Origin: Methylobacterium radiotolerans JCM 2831
GTDB lineage: Bacteria > Pseudomonadota > Alphaproteobacteria > Rhizobiales > Beijerinckiaceae
NCBI RefSeq assembly: GCF_000019725.1
Contig: NC_010505.1
Span: 620,001 to 684,000 of the forward strand
Reading direction: 5' to 3'
DNA length: 64,000 nucleotides
Shown: positions 38,981-48,498 of the stretch, piece by piece
Position numbering within the stretch: position 1 is the first letter of the stretch
Layout: the number at the start of each line of letters is the position of its first letter
Made by a program: the position numbers and the translations under genes
Notes under the pieces: generated by a model
Told to the model about the DNA's origin: nothing
Seen by the model: only the letters and a program-made list of their open reading frames with translations
The model's database searches: none

Positions 38981-40054
38981 TCACTTGAGCTGGTCGAGCG
39001 TGTAGTACCCGGTATCGACCAGGGCCTGCTTCCAGTTGGCCTGGGTGACGATCACCGGCGTGAGCAGGTAGGAGGGGACGACCTTCTTGCCGTTGCTGTA
39101 GGTCTTCACATCGTTGACTTCGGGCTGTCGGCCGGCCTCGATGGCGTCGATCATCGCCACCGCCACCTTGGCCAGATCCCGGGTGTCCTTGAAGATGGTC
39201 GCCGTCTGCTCTCCGGCGATGATCGACTTGACCGATTGCAGCTCGGCGTCCTGGCCGCTGATCACCGGCAGCTTCACGTCGCCCGAACCGTAGCCGACGC
39301 TCTTCACCGACGAGAGGATCGCCGTGGAGATGCCGTCGTAGGGCGAGAGCACGGCGTCGAGATGGGCGGTGCCGTAATAGGCCGAGAGCAGGTTATCCAT
39401 CCGCGCCTGAGCGGTCGCCGCGTCCCAGCGCAGGGTGGACACCTTGTCCATGCCGAACTGGCCCGAGCGCACCACGAGCTTCCTCGCGTCGATGTAGGGC
39501 TTCAGCACCGACAGGGCGCCGTCGTAGAAAAAGTATGCGTTATTGTCGTCGGGCGAGCCGCCGAACAGCTCGATGTTGAAGGGGCCCTTCCCGTCCTTCA
39601 GGCCGAGGGCGTCGACGATGGATGTCGCCTGCTGAACGCCGACCTTGTAGTTGTCGAAGGTGGCGTAGTAATCGACGTGCGGCGTCCCTCTGATGAGCCG
39701 GTCGTAGGCGATCACCCGGACGCCGCGCTCGCCCGCCTTCGACAGCACATCGCTGAGGGTCGTGCCGTCGATGGAAGCGATCACCAGGATCTTCGCGCCC
39801 GTGGTGAGCATGTTCTCGATCTGGGCGAGCTGCGTCGGGATGTCGTCGTCGGCGTATTGCAGGTCCGGCTTGTAGCCCTTGGCCTTCAGAAGCCTGACGA
39901 TGTTGTTGCCGTCGTCGATCCAGCGCTGCGACGACTTGGTCGGCATGGCGACCCCGATCGGATCCCCGCCGGCCGCCTGCACCGATGTCACGGCCGACGC
40001 TCCCAGGAGCGACAGGCCCAGGAAGTATGTGAGAACGGTCTGCCTGGCGTTCAT
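38981..40054 (-). CDS. chvE: Sugar-binding periplasmic protein ChvE-like
   Basis: A 357-residue type I periplasmic binding protein. Signal peptide [27 protein letters not shown] is followed by the mature start [25 protein letters not shown]. Family blocks include [46 protein letters not shown] and the C-terminal [13 protein letters not shown]. ChvE homologues bind galactose, glucose, arabinose and related sugars. A strong ribosome site (GAGGGGGG) precedes the ATG, consistent with high expression as first gene of the transporter operon. Confidence 0.94.
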   Translation of the reverse strand: MNARQTVLTYFLGLSLLGASAVTSVQAAGGDPIGVAMPTKSSQRWIDDGNNIVRLLKAKGYKPDLQYADDDIPTQLAQIENMLTTGAKILVIASIDGTTLSDVLSKAGERGVRVIAYDRLIRGTPHVDYYATFDNYKVGVQQATSIVDALGLKDGKGPFNIELFGGSPDDNNAYFFYDGALSVLKPYIDARKLVVRSGQFGMDKVSTLRWDAATAQARMDNLLSAYYGTAHLDAVLSPYDGISTAILSSVKSVGYGSGDVKLPVISGQDAELQSVKSIIAGEQTATIFKDTRDLAKVAVAMIDAIEAGRQPEVNDVKTYSNGKKVVPSYLLTPVIVTQANWKQALVDTGYYTLDQLK

Positions 40055-40629
40055 AAGCCCCCCTCATGTTCACAGCTGGACTTCGTTCTGAGCTGAAGCG
40101 AGTCCGTACTTTTGTTTTTATCGACGCGTTGCTCTTATTACTGCGAATTGCTCTCTGACTGACCGGGTCTATGGACAATCCTCAGCTGATGTCGGCCCGT
40201 CCGACGTCGCGCCAGCCGGCCCGGATGACTTCGCCGGATCGGCAAGGCGCAGCGAGAGTCCGGCGCCGCCGACGTCCCCTCCGAGAGACCAGGCCGCGAC
40301 CCCGGACTCGCCGGCCTCGGAATTTGTATGAGTTATGAAATGGGCCGTCAATCGGCCCGGACAGGGTGCCGGCACGCCGCGCGGGCTCGGGCAGGGGTGG
40401 GTGCGAAGCGGGCTCGGGCGCGGTTCGATCGCCTGCTGGCGCGCTCCGTTCGGGCGCGGCGGGGCGCACGGCCCGGGGGCAGGCAGCCGGTCGGGGTCGC
40501 GCGGCCGCTCGATCGGTGCGGCGGCCGCGGCCGCTCGGCGCGATCGGATCGGGGGTGGGCTGTGTCGAGCCTTGTCTCGTCGGGCGGAGTCTGCGCGCGT
40601 CGCTGCGCGGACCCGAGAACCGCGTCGTG
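40055..40629. other. 575-base region without a convincing gene
   Basis: The part next to chvE (40055-40170) is AT-rich and probably holds its promoter, but no clear sigma-70 pair could be chosen. A hairpin GGGCCG-TCAAT-CGGCCC lies at 40342-40358. Beyond it, frames in several phases of about 100 codons overlap on both strands, all rich in Arg, Gly and Ala, none with a ribosome site or family resemblance. This looks like high-GC non-coding DNA or a decayed gene. Confidence 0.4.
40342..40358. terminator. Small hairpin in the chvE/SDR intergenic region
   Basis: GGGCCG (40342-40347) and CGGCCC (40353-40358) pair around TCAAT. It could end transcription from the SDR gene 270 bases upstream on the minus strand; on that strand it is followed by ATTTCATAACTC rather than a T run. 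Confidence 0.35.
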
Positions 40630-41379
40630 TCAGCCGCGGCCGACGAACGGCATCTTGGTGGCCATGATGGTCATGAACTGCACGTTGGCCTCCAGCGGGA
40701 GGCTCGCCATGGAGAGCACGGCCTGACCGACATGGTCCGGATCCATCACCGCTTCGGCCCGCAGGGACCCGTCCGCCTGCGGGACGCCGGCCTTCATCTT
40801 GCCGCCCATGGGCGTGTCGGCGTTACCGATATCGATCTGGCCGCAGGCGATGTCGTAGGCCCGCCCGTCGAGGGAGGTCGCTTTGGTCAGCCCGGTGACG
40901 GCGTGCTTGGTCGCCGTGTAGGCGATGGAGTTCGGGCGGGGCGCGTGGGCCGAGATCGAGCCGTTGTTGATGATCCGGCCGCCCCGGGGATCCTGGTCGC
41001 GCATGATCCGGAAGGCGTGCTGCGTGCACAGGAACAGCGCCGTGAGGTTGGTGTCGACCACCTGCCGCCAAGTCTCGAGGGGCAGGTCCTCAAGGGGGAC
41101 CGCCGGAGCGCCGATCCCGGCATTGTTGAACAGCAGGTCGAGACGGCCGAACTCCGCCTTGGTGCGCGCGAACAGGGCGGCGATCGAGTCGGGATCGGTC
41201 ACGTCGGTGGGGACCGCCAGGGCCCCGTGGCCGATCTGCGCGCTGACCTCGTCGAGGGGGGCCTGACGCCGCCCGGAGAGGACGACGCGCCATCCGGCCC
41301 CGGCGAGCGCCAGGGCGGCGGCCTTGCCGACACCCGTCCCGGCCCCGGTCACGATCGCGATCCGCTCAAGCCCCGACAT
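40630..41379 (-). CDS. Short-chain dehydrogenase/reductase
   Basis: A 249-residue classical SDR. Nucleotide site [17 protein letters not shown] with VLSGRR after strand 2 (Arg suggests NADP preference). It also has NNAGIG, the serine in NNGSISAHA, and [11 protein letters not shown] with the catalytic Tyr-x-x-x-Lys. The substrate-binding loop follows [14 protein letters not shown]. It oxidises or reduces an unidentified alcohol or ketone. Stands alone, divergent from the patatin gene. Confidence 0.9.
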   Translation of the reverse strand: MSGLERIAIVTGAGTGVGKAAALALAGAGWRVVLSGRRQAPLDEVSAQIGHGALAVPTDVTDPDSIAALFARTKAEFGRLDLLFNNAGIGAPAVPLEDLPLETWRQVVDTNLTALFLCTQHAFRIMRDQDPRGGRIINNGSISAHAPRPNSIAYTATKHAVTGLTKATSLDGRAYDIACGQIDIGNADTPMGGKMKAGVPQADGSLRAEAVMDPDHVGQAVLSMASLPLEANVQFMTIMATKMPFVGRG

Positions 41380-41589
41380 GCGTTCCTCCGGTTCCGGTGT
41401 TGCACCGCCTGTAGCGGATGGCCGCCGCGGCGCGAAGGCGTCGGCGTTTCAGATGCGGGCCGCGGTCACGGGGCGTACGGGCGCGCGCCATGCGCTATGA
41501 TGGTCTGAAAGACGCGGGGATGGGAACGGAACGATGGGGCTGGGTTCGTCGGCAGGCCTGCGCGGGACGATCGACGCGGCGGTTCCGGC

Positions 41590-43323
41590 GTGAGCGCACC
41601 CGAGATCCCGTTCCTGGCCGGGCTCGACGCGCCGGCGGTCGCGGCCGTGCGAGCCCGGATGGTGCCGGTGGCGGTGCCGGGCGGCCGCACTCTGTTCGAG
41701 CAGGGCGATACCGGGGACGCCCTGTACACGCTGGTCTCCGGGGCGGTCGGCGTCTCGGCCCGCGACCATGCCGGGCGGCCGACCCGGATCGCGCGCCTGC
41801 GGCCGCCCGAGACGTTCGGGGAGATGGCCCTGCTGTCGGACGCCCCGCGGGCGGCCACCGTGATGGCACTGCGCGATTCGCACCTCCTGCAGCTCACCAG
41901 GGACGCGTTCGAGGCGGTGATCGCCGAGCACCCGCACACGCTCCTCTACTTCGCCCGGATGCTCGCCGACCGCCTGCGGGCGATCTACGACGGCTACTCC
42001 GTCCACCACGCGCCGCGGATCTTCACGATCCTGGCGGTGACCGAGGGGCCGGATCCGGCGCGGGTGGCGCGGCAGCTCGCCGCCGCCTTCGACGTCCTGC
42101 TGCCCGGGGAGACCGGCTGCCTGACCGACTGGCCGGAGGGCGCCGACGAGGCGTGGTTCCAGGCCTTCGAGGGCGACCACGCGCGCACGATCTTCGCGGC
42201 GCACGACATCGATTGCCCCTGGTGCCGGCAGAGCCAGCGGCGGGGCGACCACGTCCTGCTCCTGGCCGAGCCCGGCGCGCCGCCGCGTCCGGGCGCGGCG
42301 GCCTATCTCGACCGGGTGCGCTCCGACTGGATCCGCATGGATCTCGTCGTGCGCCAGGATCCCGGGGCCCGGCGCCCGAAGGCCCTCCATCCGGAAGTCG
42401 CCGCGCTGCCGGCGGCGATGCGCATCCAGGTCCGGGACGGCGACCGCGCGGATCTGCATCGCCTCGCGCGGCTCGCCAGCGGGTCGGCGCGGGGCCTCGT
42501 CCTCGGCGGCGGCGGCGCGCGGGGGCTCGCCCATCTCGGGGTGCTCAAGGCCCTCGACGAGGTCTCCTGCGCGCCGGACTTCGTCGGCGGGACCAGCATG
42601 GGGGCGATCATCGCGGCGAGCCTCGCCATGGGCTGGAGCGTCGCGGAGATCCAGGCGCAGATCGAGGCGTTCTTCGCCACCAGCAACCCGATCAACGACT
42701 ACACGCTGCCGCTGCACGCGCTGACCCGCGGCGCCAAGGTCGATGCCGGCCTCGCGGCGCGCTACGGCGGCGTGCGCATCGAGGACCTCTGGCTGCCGTT
42801 CTTCTGCGTCTCGTCGAACCTGACGACCGGCAACACCATGGTTCACCGCTCGGGCGACCTGCCGAAGGCCCTGCGCGCCAGCATCGCGATCCCCGGCCTC
42901 CTGCCGCCCGTGCTCTGCGACGAGGGCGTCCTGGTCGACGGCGGCATGATGAACAACCTTCCGGCCGACGTCGCCGCCGGGCTGGAGCGCGGGCCGGTCC
43001 TGGCCGTCGATGTCGGGACCGACCGGGCGTTCCAGGACATGCCGCGGCGCGGCTGGAGCGGCCGGCTCATGCGCAAGCTGATCGGCTCGCCGCTGGCGAT
43101 GCCGGGACTGGCACCGCTGCTGCTGCGCGCCGCCACCGTGTCGAGCGACTCGCAGAGCCTGATGGCGGCCGCCCACGCGACCGCGGTGCTCAAGCCGCAG
43201 CTCTCCGGCATCGACCTGCGGGCGTGGTCGCGCTTCCGGGAATCGGCGGAGCTGGGCTACCGGGAAACCCGCGCGGGCATCGCGACCGGCACCCTCGCGC
43301 GCTGGCTCGACCCGGTGCGCTGA
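41590..43323 (+). CDS. Cyclic-nucleotide-binding patatin-like phospholipase (NTE type)
   Basis: A 577-residue protein with a GTG start. Residues 8-130 are a cNMP-binding domain with an intact phosphate cassette, FGEMALLSDAPRAATV (Glu78, Arg87). Residues 145-295 resemble the bridging region of NTE-family esterases. The patatin domain begins at about 300: oxyanion motif GLVLGGGGARG, nucleophile Ser336 in GTSMG, and Asp450 in VDGGMMNNLP. It probably hydrolyses phospholipids or lysophospholipids at the membrane under cAMP or cGMP control. Confidence 0.93.
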   Translation: MSAPEIPFLAGLDAPAVAAVRARMVPVAVPGGRTLFEQGDTGDALYTLVSGAVGVSARDHAGRPTRIARLRPPETFGEMALLSDAPRAATVMALRDSHLLQLTRDAFEAVIAEHPHTLLYFARMLADRLRAIYDGYSVHHAPRIFTILAVTEGPDPARVARQLAAAFDVLLPGETGCLTDWPEGADEAWFQAFEGDHARTIFAAHDIDCPWCRQSQRRGDHVLLLAEPGAPPRPGAAAYLDRVRSDWIRMDLVVRQDPGARRPKALHPEVAALPAAMRIQVRDGDRADLHRLARLASGSARGLVLGGGGARGLAHLGVLKALDEVSCAPDFVGGTSMGAIIAASLAMGWSVAEIQAQIEAFFATSNPINDYTLPLHALTRGAKVDAGLAARYGGVRIEDLWLPFFCVSSNLTTGNTMVHRSGDLPKALRASIAIPGLLPPVLCDEGVLVDGGMMNNLPADVAAGLERGPVLAVDVGTDRAFQDMPRRGWSGRLMRKLIGSPLAMPGLAPLLLRAATVSSDSQSLMAAAHATAVLKPQLSGIDLRAWSRFRESAELGYRETRAGIATGTLARWLDPVR

Positions 43324-43330
43324 GAAGTCC

Positions 43331-43348
43331 GCGTGCGCAGGCGCACGC
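43331..43348 (+). terminator. Hairpin after the patatin gene
   Basis: GCGTGCGC (43331-43338) and GCGCACGC (43341-43348) form a tight inverted repeat 7 bases after the stop. No T run follows, so this is a tentative terminator. Confidence 0.4.
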
Positions 43349-43424
43349 GCGGCGCCCATGGCCCTGTAACCCGGAGCGTCCGGCGACGATCTCCGCTGCA
43401 ACGCGTCGTTCGGAGACCGAACCC

Positions 43425-43628
43425 ATGACCCAGCTCGCCACGCCCCTGACCGGCACCGTGCCCGGTTCCCCGCAAGATCGGCGCACCGCGACCGACCATT
43501 CCGCGCCGCAATCCCTGCTGCACGGCGCCGCCTTCGTGCTGCTGTGCCTCTGGACGCGGACCGCGCCGGAGCGCCTGCGCGACCAGCTCTCCCCGGAAGC
43601 CGGCGACGGCGCCGCGCTCGGCTTCTGA
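43425..43628 (+). CDS. Small hypothetical protein, 67 residues
   Basis: The frame starts MTQLATPLTGTVPGSPQDRRTATDH and contains a short hydrophobic segment (LHGAAFVLLCLWTRTAP) and an acidic tail. Composition is more protein-like than the other phases, but no family is recognised and the ribosome site (GGAGACCGAACCC) is weak. It could be a small membrane-associated peptide or not a gene. Confidence 0.45.
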   Translation: MTQLATPLTGTVPGSPQDRRTATDHSAPQSLLHGAAFVLLCLWTRTAPERLRDQLSPEAGDGAALGF

Positions 43629-43670
43629 GCGGATCGGACCGGCAGCCGCGCGCGTTCCCCGCCGCGAGGG

Positions 43671-44555
43671 ATGCCGGGCATGACGGAGCGCGCGAGGATG
43701 ACCGTCGCGGGAGTGAAGTTTCGCCGGATCGCCCTGCCTGAGGTCGCCCTGCACGTGGCCGAGGCGGGCCCCGAGACGGGTCCGCCGATCATCCTGCTGC
43801 ACGGCTTCCCGGAATCCTGGTACGGCTGGCGCCACCAGATCGGGCCCCTCGCCGAGACGGGGCTGCGGATCATCGCGCCGGACCAGCGGGGCTACGGCCT
43901 CAGCGACAAGCCTGCGGGGATCGCCGCCTACCACCTGGACCGGCTGGCCGGCGACGTCCTGGCGCTGGCCGACGCCTGCGGCGCGCCCGCGGTGCGGCTG
44001 GTCGGCCACGACTGGGGCGGCCTCGTCGCCTGGTGGGTGGCGAGCCGGCACCCCGAGCGGATCGACCGGCTGGCGATCCTCAACGCGCCGCATCCGGCCG
44101 TCGTCGGCGCCTACATGCGGCACCATCCGGGCCAGTGGCTGCGCAGCACCTACGTGGGCCTCTTCCAGCTGCCGCGCCTGCCCGAGCGGCTGCTCACGGC
44201 GGATCGCTGCCGTGCCCTGCGGCGCGCGCTGACGAGCTCCAGCCGTCCGGGCGCCTTCGCGGAGGCCGATCTCGACCACTACGTCGCGGCGTGGCTCCAA
44301 CCCGGCGCGATGACCGGCATGCTGAACTGGTACCGGGCCCTGGTGCAGCTGCCCCGGGCGCGGCCGCCGCGGGTGCGGGTGCCGGTGCTGATCCTCTGGG
44401 GGCGGCGGGACACCGCGCTGCAACCCGGCCTAGCGGAGGCGAGCCTCGCGTACTGTGACGCCAGCCAACTCCGCTGGTACGAGCGGGCCAGCCACTGGCT
44501 CGCCCACGAGGAACCCGAAGCGGTCAACGCCGATCTCGCCGCGTTCCTCCGGTAG
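43671..44555 (+). CDS. Alpha/beta hydrolase, epoxide hydrolase/dehalogenase type
   Basis: A 294-residue hydrolase; a second in-frame ATG lies at 43680. The oxyanion motif is LLHGFPESWYGWRHQ, and the nucleophile elbow is VGHDWGG with Asp114, not Ser. The catalytic His is in RASHWLAHEEPE. An Asp nucleophile with the preceding RGYGLSDKP marks the epoxide hydrolase and haloacetate dehalogenase branch rather than esterases. Substrate unknown. Cytoplasmic. Confidence 0.88.
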   Translation: MPGMTERARMTVAGVKFRRIALPEVALHVAEAGPETGPPIILLHGFPESWYGWRHQIGPLAETGLRIIAPDQRGYGLSDKPAGIAAYHLDRLAGDVLALADACGAPAVRLVGHDWGGLVAWWVASRHPERIDRLAILNAPHPAVVGAYMRHHPGQWLRSTYVGLFQLPRLPERLLTADRCRALRRALTSSSRPGAFAEADLDHYVAAWLQPGAMTGMLNWYRALVQLPRARPPRVRVPVLILWGRRDTALQPGLAEASLAYCDASQLRWYERASHWLAHEEPEAVNADLAAFLR

Positions 44556-44794
44556 CCGCCGGGGCCCCGCGCAGGAACGCCGGCCGGTTCACGCGGGCAA
44601 GTTGCAGAACGCTATTCAGTGCACGGACGGTTCTCGGAAGTCTCGGCGCTGGCGCGTTCGAGCACGCGCCGGCCGCAGCGGTAATCCGTGCGCCTTCCGG
44701 GAGCCCCGCAACATTTTTCGCCTCCGAATCCGGAACATGACGAGCACTTGCCACTTAGTGGTGGCCCACGAGGGCTGATCGGAGCTACTCCACG
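44556..44794. other. Intergenic region before the His-rich protein
   Basis: About 240 bases with an AT-richer part near 44710-44780. GGAAC at 44731-44735 resembles the -35 of the alphaproteobacterial general stress sigma factor EcfG, but no CGTT -10 is found at the right distance. No gene or repeat is convincing here. Confidence 0.3.
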
Positions 44795-45103
44795 ATGTCT
44801 TTTCGTTCTTTCCTGACCGCGGGTGTGGTCTTCGGCGGCCTTCTGGCCGGAACCGTCGCGTCGCAGGCCGCGCCCGCGATCGCGCAGCCCGGCCTCGCCG
44901 GATCCGACATGGTCGAGACCGTGGCGATGCATCGCCACCACCGCATGCATCATCACCGGATGCACCGTCATCACTCGACCCGGCACGAGCGCCGGATGCG
45001 GCGCATGAACACGATGCGGCACGGCAACCCGAACGCCCGCAATCCGTCGCGCCCGGGCTACCAGCAGCAGCTCGGTAACACCACGGGCGGCCCGCGCTAC
45101 TGA
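44795..45103 (+). CDS. Small exported histidine-rich protein
   Basis: A 102-residue protein. Residues 1-25 are a Sec signal (MSFRSFLTAGVVFGGLLAGTVASQAA). The mature part has 10 histidines between residues 46 and 64 (patterns MHRHHRMHHH and MHRHHSTRH), followed by an Arg/Met-rich and a neutral tail. This suggests binding of Ni, Cu, Co or Zn in the periplasm, or an envelope structural role. No metal transporter is adjacent. No family name is recognised. Confidence 0.75.
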   Translation: MSFRSFLTAGVVFGGLLAGTVASQAAPAIAQPGLAGSDMVETVAMHRHHRMHHHRMHRHHSTRHERRMRRMNTMRHGNPNARNPSRPGYQQQLGNTTGGPRY

Positions 45104-45245
45104 CATCCGACCCGCGTCCGGATCCCGCACAGGCTGCGCCGGATCCGGGCGCCATCCACCGGCGATGCGCCGTCCGGGCGCCTTCTCCCCAGCCGCGTCG
45201 GTTCGCGCAGCCTGATTCGCCCGCGGCGCTCTGCTAAGACGCGGC

Positions 45246-47963
45246 ATGGCCCGAACCGCCGTCCGCCCCACCGCCGACACGACGCCCCCGCCCGGCCTGG
45301 ACCCGGCCGGCGCGACGCCGATGATGGCGCAGTACATCGAGATCAAGGCCGCCAATCCGGACTGCCTCCTGTTCTACCGGATGGGCGACTTCTACGAGCT
45401 GTTCTTCGAGGATGCGGAGACCGCGTCCCGGGCGCTCGGCATCGTCCTGACGAAGCGCGGCAAGCACGCGGGCAGCGAGATCCCGATGTGCGGCGTGCCG
45501 GTCGAACGGTCCGACGACTACCTCAACCGTCTCATCGCCCTCGGCCACCGGGTGGCGGTGTGCGAGCAGACCGAGGATCCGGCCGAGGCCAAGAAGCGCG
45601 GGCCCAAATCCGTGGTCCGCCGCGAGGTCGTGCGGCTCGTCACCCCCGGCACGATCACGGAGGACCGGCTCCTCGACCCGGCCCGCGCCAACCTCCTCCT
45701 GGCGATCGGCCGCCGGAAGACCGGGGAGGGGGCAGTCGCCTACGGCCTCGCCGCGGTGGACATCTCCACCGGCCGCTTCTCCCTGAGCGAGGTCGCGGGC
45801 GGCGACCTGTCCGGCGCCATCGCCCGGCACGACCCGCGGGAGATCGTCCTGTCGGAGGCGATCCACGCCGATCCGGCCCTCGCGCGGCTCTGGCAGGAGA
45901 GCCGCGCCGCCGTCGTGCCCCTGGCACAGGCCGAGCTCGAGCCCGCCGCCGCCGAACGGCGCCTGCGCGAGCAGTACGGCGTCTCGACCCTGGAGGGGTT
46001 CGGCCAGTTCACCCGGGCCGAGATCGCGGCGGCCGGGGCGGCGCTCCTCTACATCGCCCGGACGCAGCTCGCGGCCCGTCCGCCCCTGGCCGTCCCGACC
46101 CGCGAGGATGGCGGCGCGACTCTGGCGATCGACGCGGCGACGCGGGCCAACCTCGAACTCACCCGCACCCTGTCGGGGGAGCGCGCCGGGAGCCTCCTCG
46201 CCACGATCGACCGGACCGTGACGGCGAACGGGGCGCGGCTGCTCGCCGAGCACCTCGCGGGCCCGCTCACCCACCTCGACGCCATCGCCCGGCGGCACGC
46301 GGCGGTGGCGTACCTGGTGGAGGACGCGCGCCTGCGCGGCGGCCTGCGCGACGCCCTGGCGCGGGCCCCCGACCTCGCCCGGGCGCTCTCGCGGACCGGG
46401 CTCGGCCGTGCGGGTCCCCGCGACCTCGCGGCCATCCGCGACGGCCTCGCGGTGGCGGCGGATCTCGGCGCCCGCCTCGCCGCCATCCCCGGTCTCCCGG
46501 TGGATCTCGCCCGGCTGGCCGAGCACCTGGCCGAGGCCGACCCGGAGCTCATCGCGACGCTGGCGGCGGCGCTCGCCGACGAGCTGCCCCTGAGCCGGCG
46601 CGACGGCGGCTTCGTGCGCGCGGGCTACCACCCGGAGATCGACGAGGCGCGGACCCTCGGCCAGGATTCCCGCAAGGTGATCGCGGCCCTGCAGGCGCGC
46701 TACGCCGAGCAGACCGGCTGCCGGACCCTGCGGATCAAGCACAACAACCTGCTGGGCTACTTCATCGAGGTCCCGCAATCCGTCGGCGAGGCCTGCCTGA
46801 AGGGCCTGCAGAGCGAGTTCGTCCACCGCCAGACCATGGTGGACGCCATGCGCTTCACCAGCGTCGAGCTGGGCGAGCTGGAGTCGAAGATCTCGGGCGC
46901 CTCCGACCGCGCGCTGGCCCTGGAGGCCGCCGTCTTCGACGACCTCGCGGCCCGTGTGCTGGCCCGGGCCGAGCCCATCGCCGAGGTGGCCGAGGCGCTG
47001 GCCGGGCTCGACGTGGCGGCGAGCCACGCGGAACTCGCCGTCGAGCTCGACTGGCGGCGCCCCGTGGTCGACGAATCGCTCAGCTTCGTCGTGGTCGGCG
47101 GCCGCCACCCGGTGGTCGAGGCGGCCCTGCGCCGGGCCGGCGAGCCGTTCATCGCCAACGATTGCGACCTGTCCGGAGATACGCGCGGCCGGATCCGCCT
47201 GATCACCGGCCCGAACATGGGCGGCAAATCGACCTTCCTGCGCCAGAACGCGCTGATCGCGGTGCTCGCCCAGATGGGCGCCTTCGTGCCGGCCGCGGAG
47301 GCGCGGATCGGCCGGGTCGACCGGCTGTTCTCCCGCGTCGGCGCCGCCGACGACCTCGCCCGGGGGCAGTCGACCTTCATGGTCGAGATGGTCGAGACGG
47401 CGGCGATCCTCAATCAGGCGACGCGGCGCTCCCTGGTGATCCTGGACGAGATCGGCCGCGGCACCGCGACCTTCGACGGCCTGTCGATCGCCTGGGCCTG
47501 CCTCGAGCATCTCCACGAGGTGAACGCCTGCCGGGCGCTGTTCGCCACGCATTTCCACGAGCTGACGGCCCTCGGCGACCGGCTGGCGCGCCTCGAGAAC
47601 GCGACGCTGAAGGTGGCCGAGCACCGGGACGGCGTCGTGTTCCTGCACGAGGTCGTGCCGGGGGTCGCCGAGCGCAGCTACGGGCTGCAGGTGGCCCGGC
47701 TCGCCGGACTCCCGGGCAGCGTCGTGACCCGGGCCGGGGCGATCCTCAAGAGCCTCGAGAAAGCCGAGCGGGGCCGCCCGGCCCGCGCCCGGATCGACGA
47801 CCTGCCGCTGTTCGCCGCGCTCGCTCCTCCGCCGCCACCGGAGCCTCCGCGGGAGGATCCGCTGGGCGCGCTGCTCGACGCGATCGATCCGGACGCGCTG
47901 ACGCCGCGCGAGGCGCTCGACGCGCTCTACCGCCTGAAGCGCGAGCGCGCGGCGCGGGGCTGA
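45246..47963 (+). CDS. mutS: DNA mismatch repair protein MutS
   Basis: A 905-residue protein. The mismatch-reading domain starts at residue 22 with [28 protein letters not shown], including the Phe-x-Glu wedge. Connector, lever and clamp follow ([12 protein letters not shown]). The ATPase has Walker [29 protein letters not shown], Walker [17 protein letters not shown] and the His switch FATHFHEL. The C-terminal helix-turn-helix is [16 protein letters not shown]. It recognises mismatches and starts strand repair. Confidence 0.98.
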   Translation: MARTAVRPTADTTPPPGLDPAGATPMMAQYIEIKAANPDCLLFYRMGDFYELFFEDAETASRALGIVLTKRGKHAGSEIPMCGVPVERSDDYLNRLIALGHRVAVCEQTEDPAEAKKRGPKSVVRREVVRLVTPGTITEDRLLDPARANLLLAIGRRKTGEGAVAYGLAAVDISTGRFSLSEVAGGDLSGAIARHDPREIVLSEAIHADPALARLWQESRAAVVPLAQAELEPAAAERRLREQYGVSTLEGFGQFTRAEIAAAGAALLYIARTQLAARPPLAVPTREDGGATLAIDAATRANLELTRTLSGERAGSLLATIDRTVTANGARLLAEHLAGPLTHLDAIARRHAAVAYLVEDARLRGGLRDALARAPDLARALSRTGLGRAGPRDLAAIRDGLAVAADLGARLAAIPGLPVDLARLAEHLAEADPELIATLAAALADELPLSRRDGGFVRAGYHPEIDEARTLGQDSRKVIAALQARYAEQTGCRTLRIKHNNLLGYFIEVPQSVGEACLKGLQSEFVHRQTMVDAMRFTSVELGELESKISGASDRALALEAAVFDDLAARVLARAEPIAEVAEALAGLDVAASHAELAVELDWRRPVVDESLSFVVVGGRHPVVEAALRRAGEPFIANDCDLSGDTRGRIRLITGPNMGGKSTFLRQNALIAVLAQMGAFVPAAEARIGRVDRLFSRVGAADDLARGQSTFMVEMVETAAILNQATRRSLVILDEIGRGTATFDGLSIAWACLEHLHEVNACRALFATHFHELTALGDRLARLENATLKVAEHRDGVVFLHEVVPGVAERSYGLQVARLAGLPGSVVTRAGAILKSLEKAERGRPARARIDDLPLFAALAPPPPPEPPREDPLGALLDAIDPDALTPREALDALYRLKRERAARG

Positions 47964-48003
47964 GACCCGGCGGCCGCGCCGCGGCGGCTCGGCCCGAAGA
48001 TCC

Positions 48004-48441
48004 TCAGGTCGGCGCGGGCGAGAACCCGTCCGGGCAGGCCGGCCCGTCGCGGCCGGCCCGGCGATCGGCCACGTAGTCGAGGGTGCTGGCCACGACGCGC
48101 TCGGAATAGGGCTTGGCGATCACCCCGATCGCGCCGGCGAAATCGGCCGGGATGCGCTTGGCGTTGGCGGTCATGAACACCACCGTGGTGCGCCGGTCGG
48201 CCGACAGCGCCCGAGCCACGTCGATCCCGGTCGGGCCGTCGACGAGGTGGATATCCACGAGGGCGACGTCGGGCGCCGTGGACCGGCCGAGCGCGATGGC
48301 CTCCGTCGCGTTGCCGGCGACGCCGACCGTGACGTGCCCGAGATCGTCCAGCAGGGATTCCAGCTCGAGGGCGATCAGGGCCTCGTCTTCCACGACGAGG
48401 ATGCGGAGCGCGGCGTCCGCGGCGGCGTTCCCGGTCCCCAT
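48004..48441 (-). CDS. Single-domain response regulator
   Basis: A 145-residue protein from the ATG at 48441, which has a good ribosome site (GAGGAG); a GTG at 48489 is an alternative. Receiver domain: ILVVEDEALIALELESLL with the acidic pocket, phospho-acceptor Asp63 in ALVDIHLVDG, Thr in VVFMTANAK and Lys in GVIAKPY. No output domain, so it acts by protein contact. It follows the LOV kinase on the same strand and is its likely partner. Confidence 0.9.
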   Translation of the reverse strand: MGTGNAAADAALRILVVEDEALIALELESLLDDLGHVTVGVAGNATEAIALGRSTAPDVALVDIHLVDGPTGIDVARALSADRRTTVVFMTANAKRIPADFAGAIGVIAKPYSERVVASTLDYVADRRAGRDGPACPDGFSPAPT

Positions 48442-48498
48442 GCGCTCCTCGTCCTCCGGCCCCGCGGCCGACGAGCTTGATGCCTCCACGTCGATTTC

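Noticed and set aside
40182..40726. Several overlapping frames of about 70-130 codons on both strands
   Set aside because: None has a ribosome site or recognisable protein pattern; Arg/Gly/Ala-rich composition is what random GC-rich DNA gives.
44731..44760. EcfG-type stress promoter before the His-rich gene
   Set aside because: GGAAC is present, but the -10 CGTT is not at 16-18 bases.
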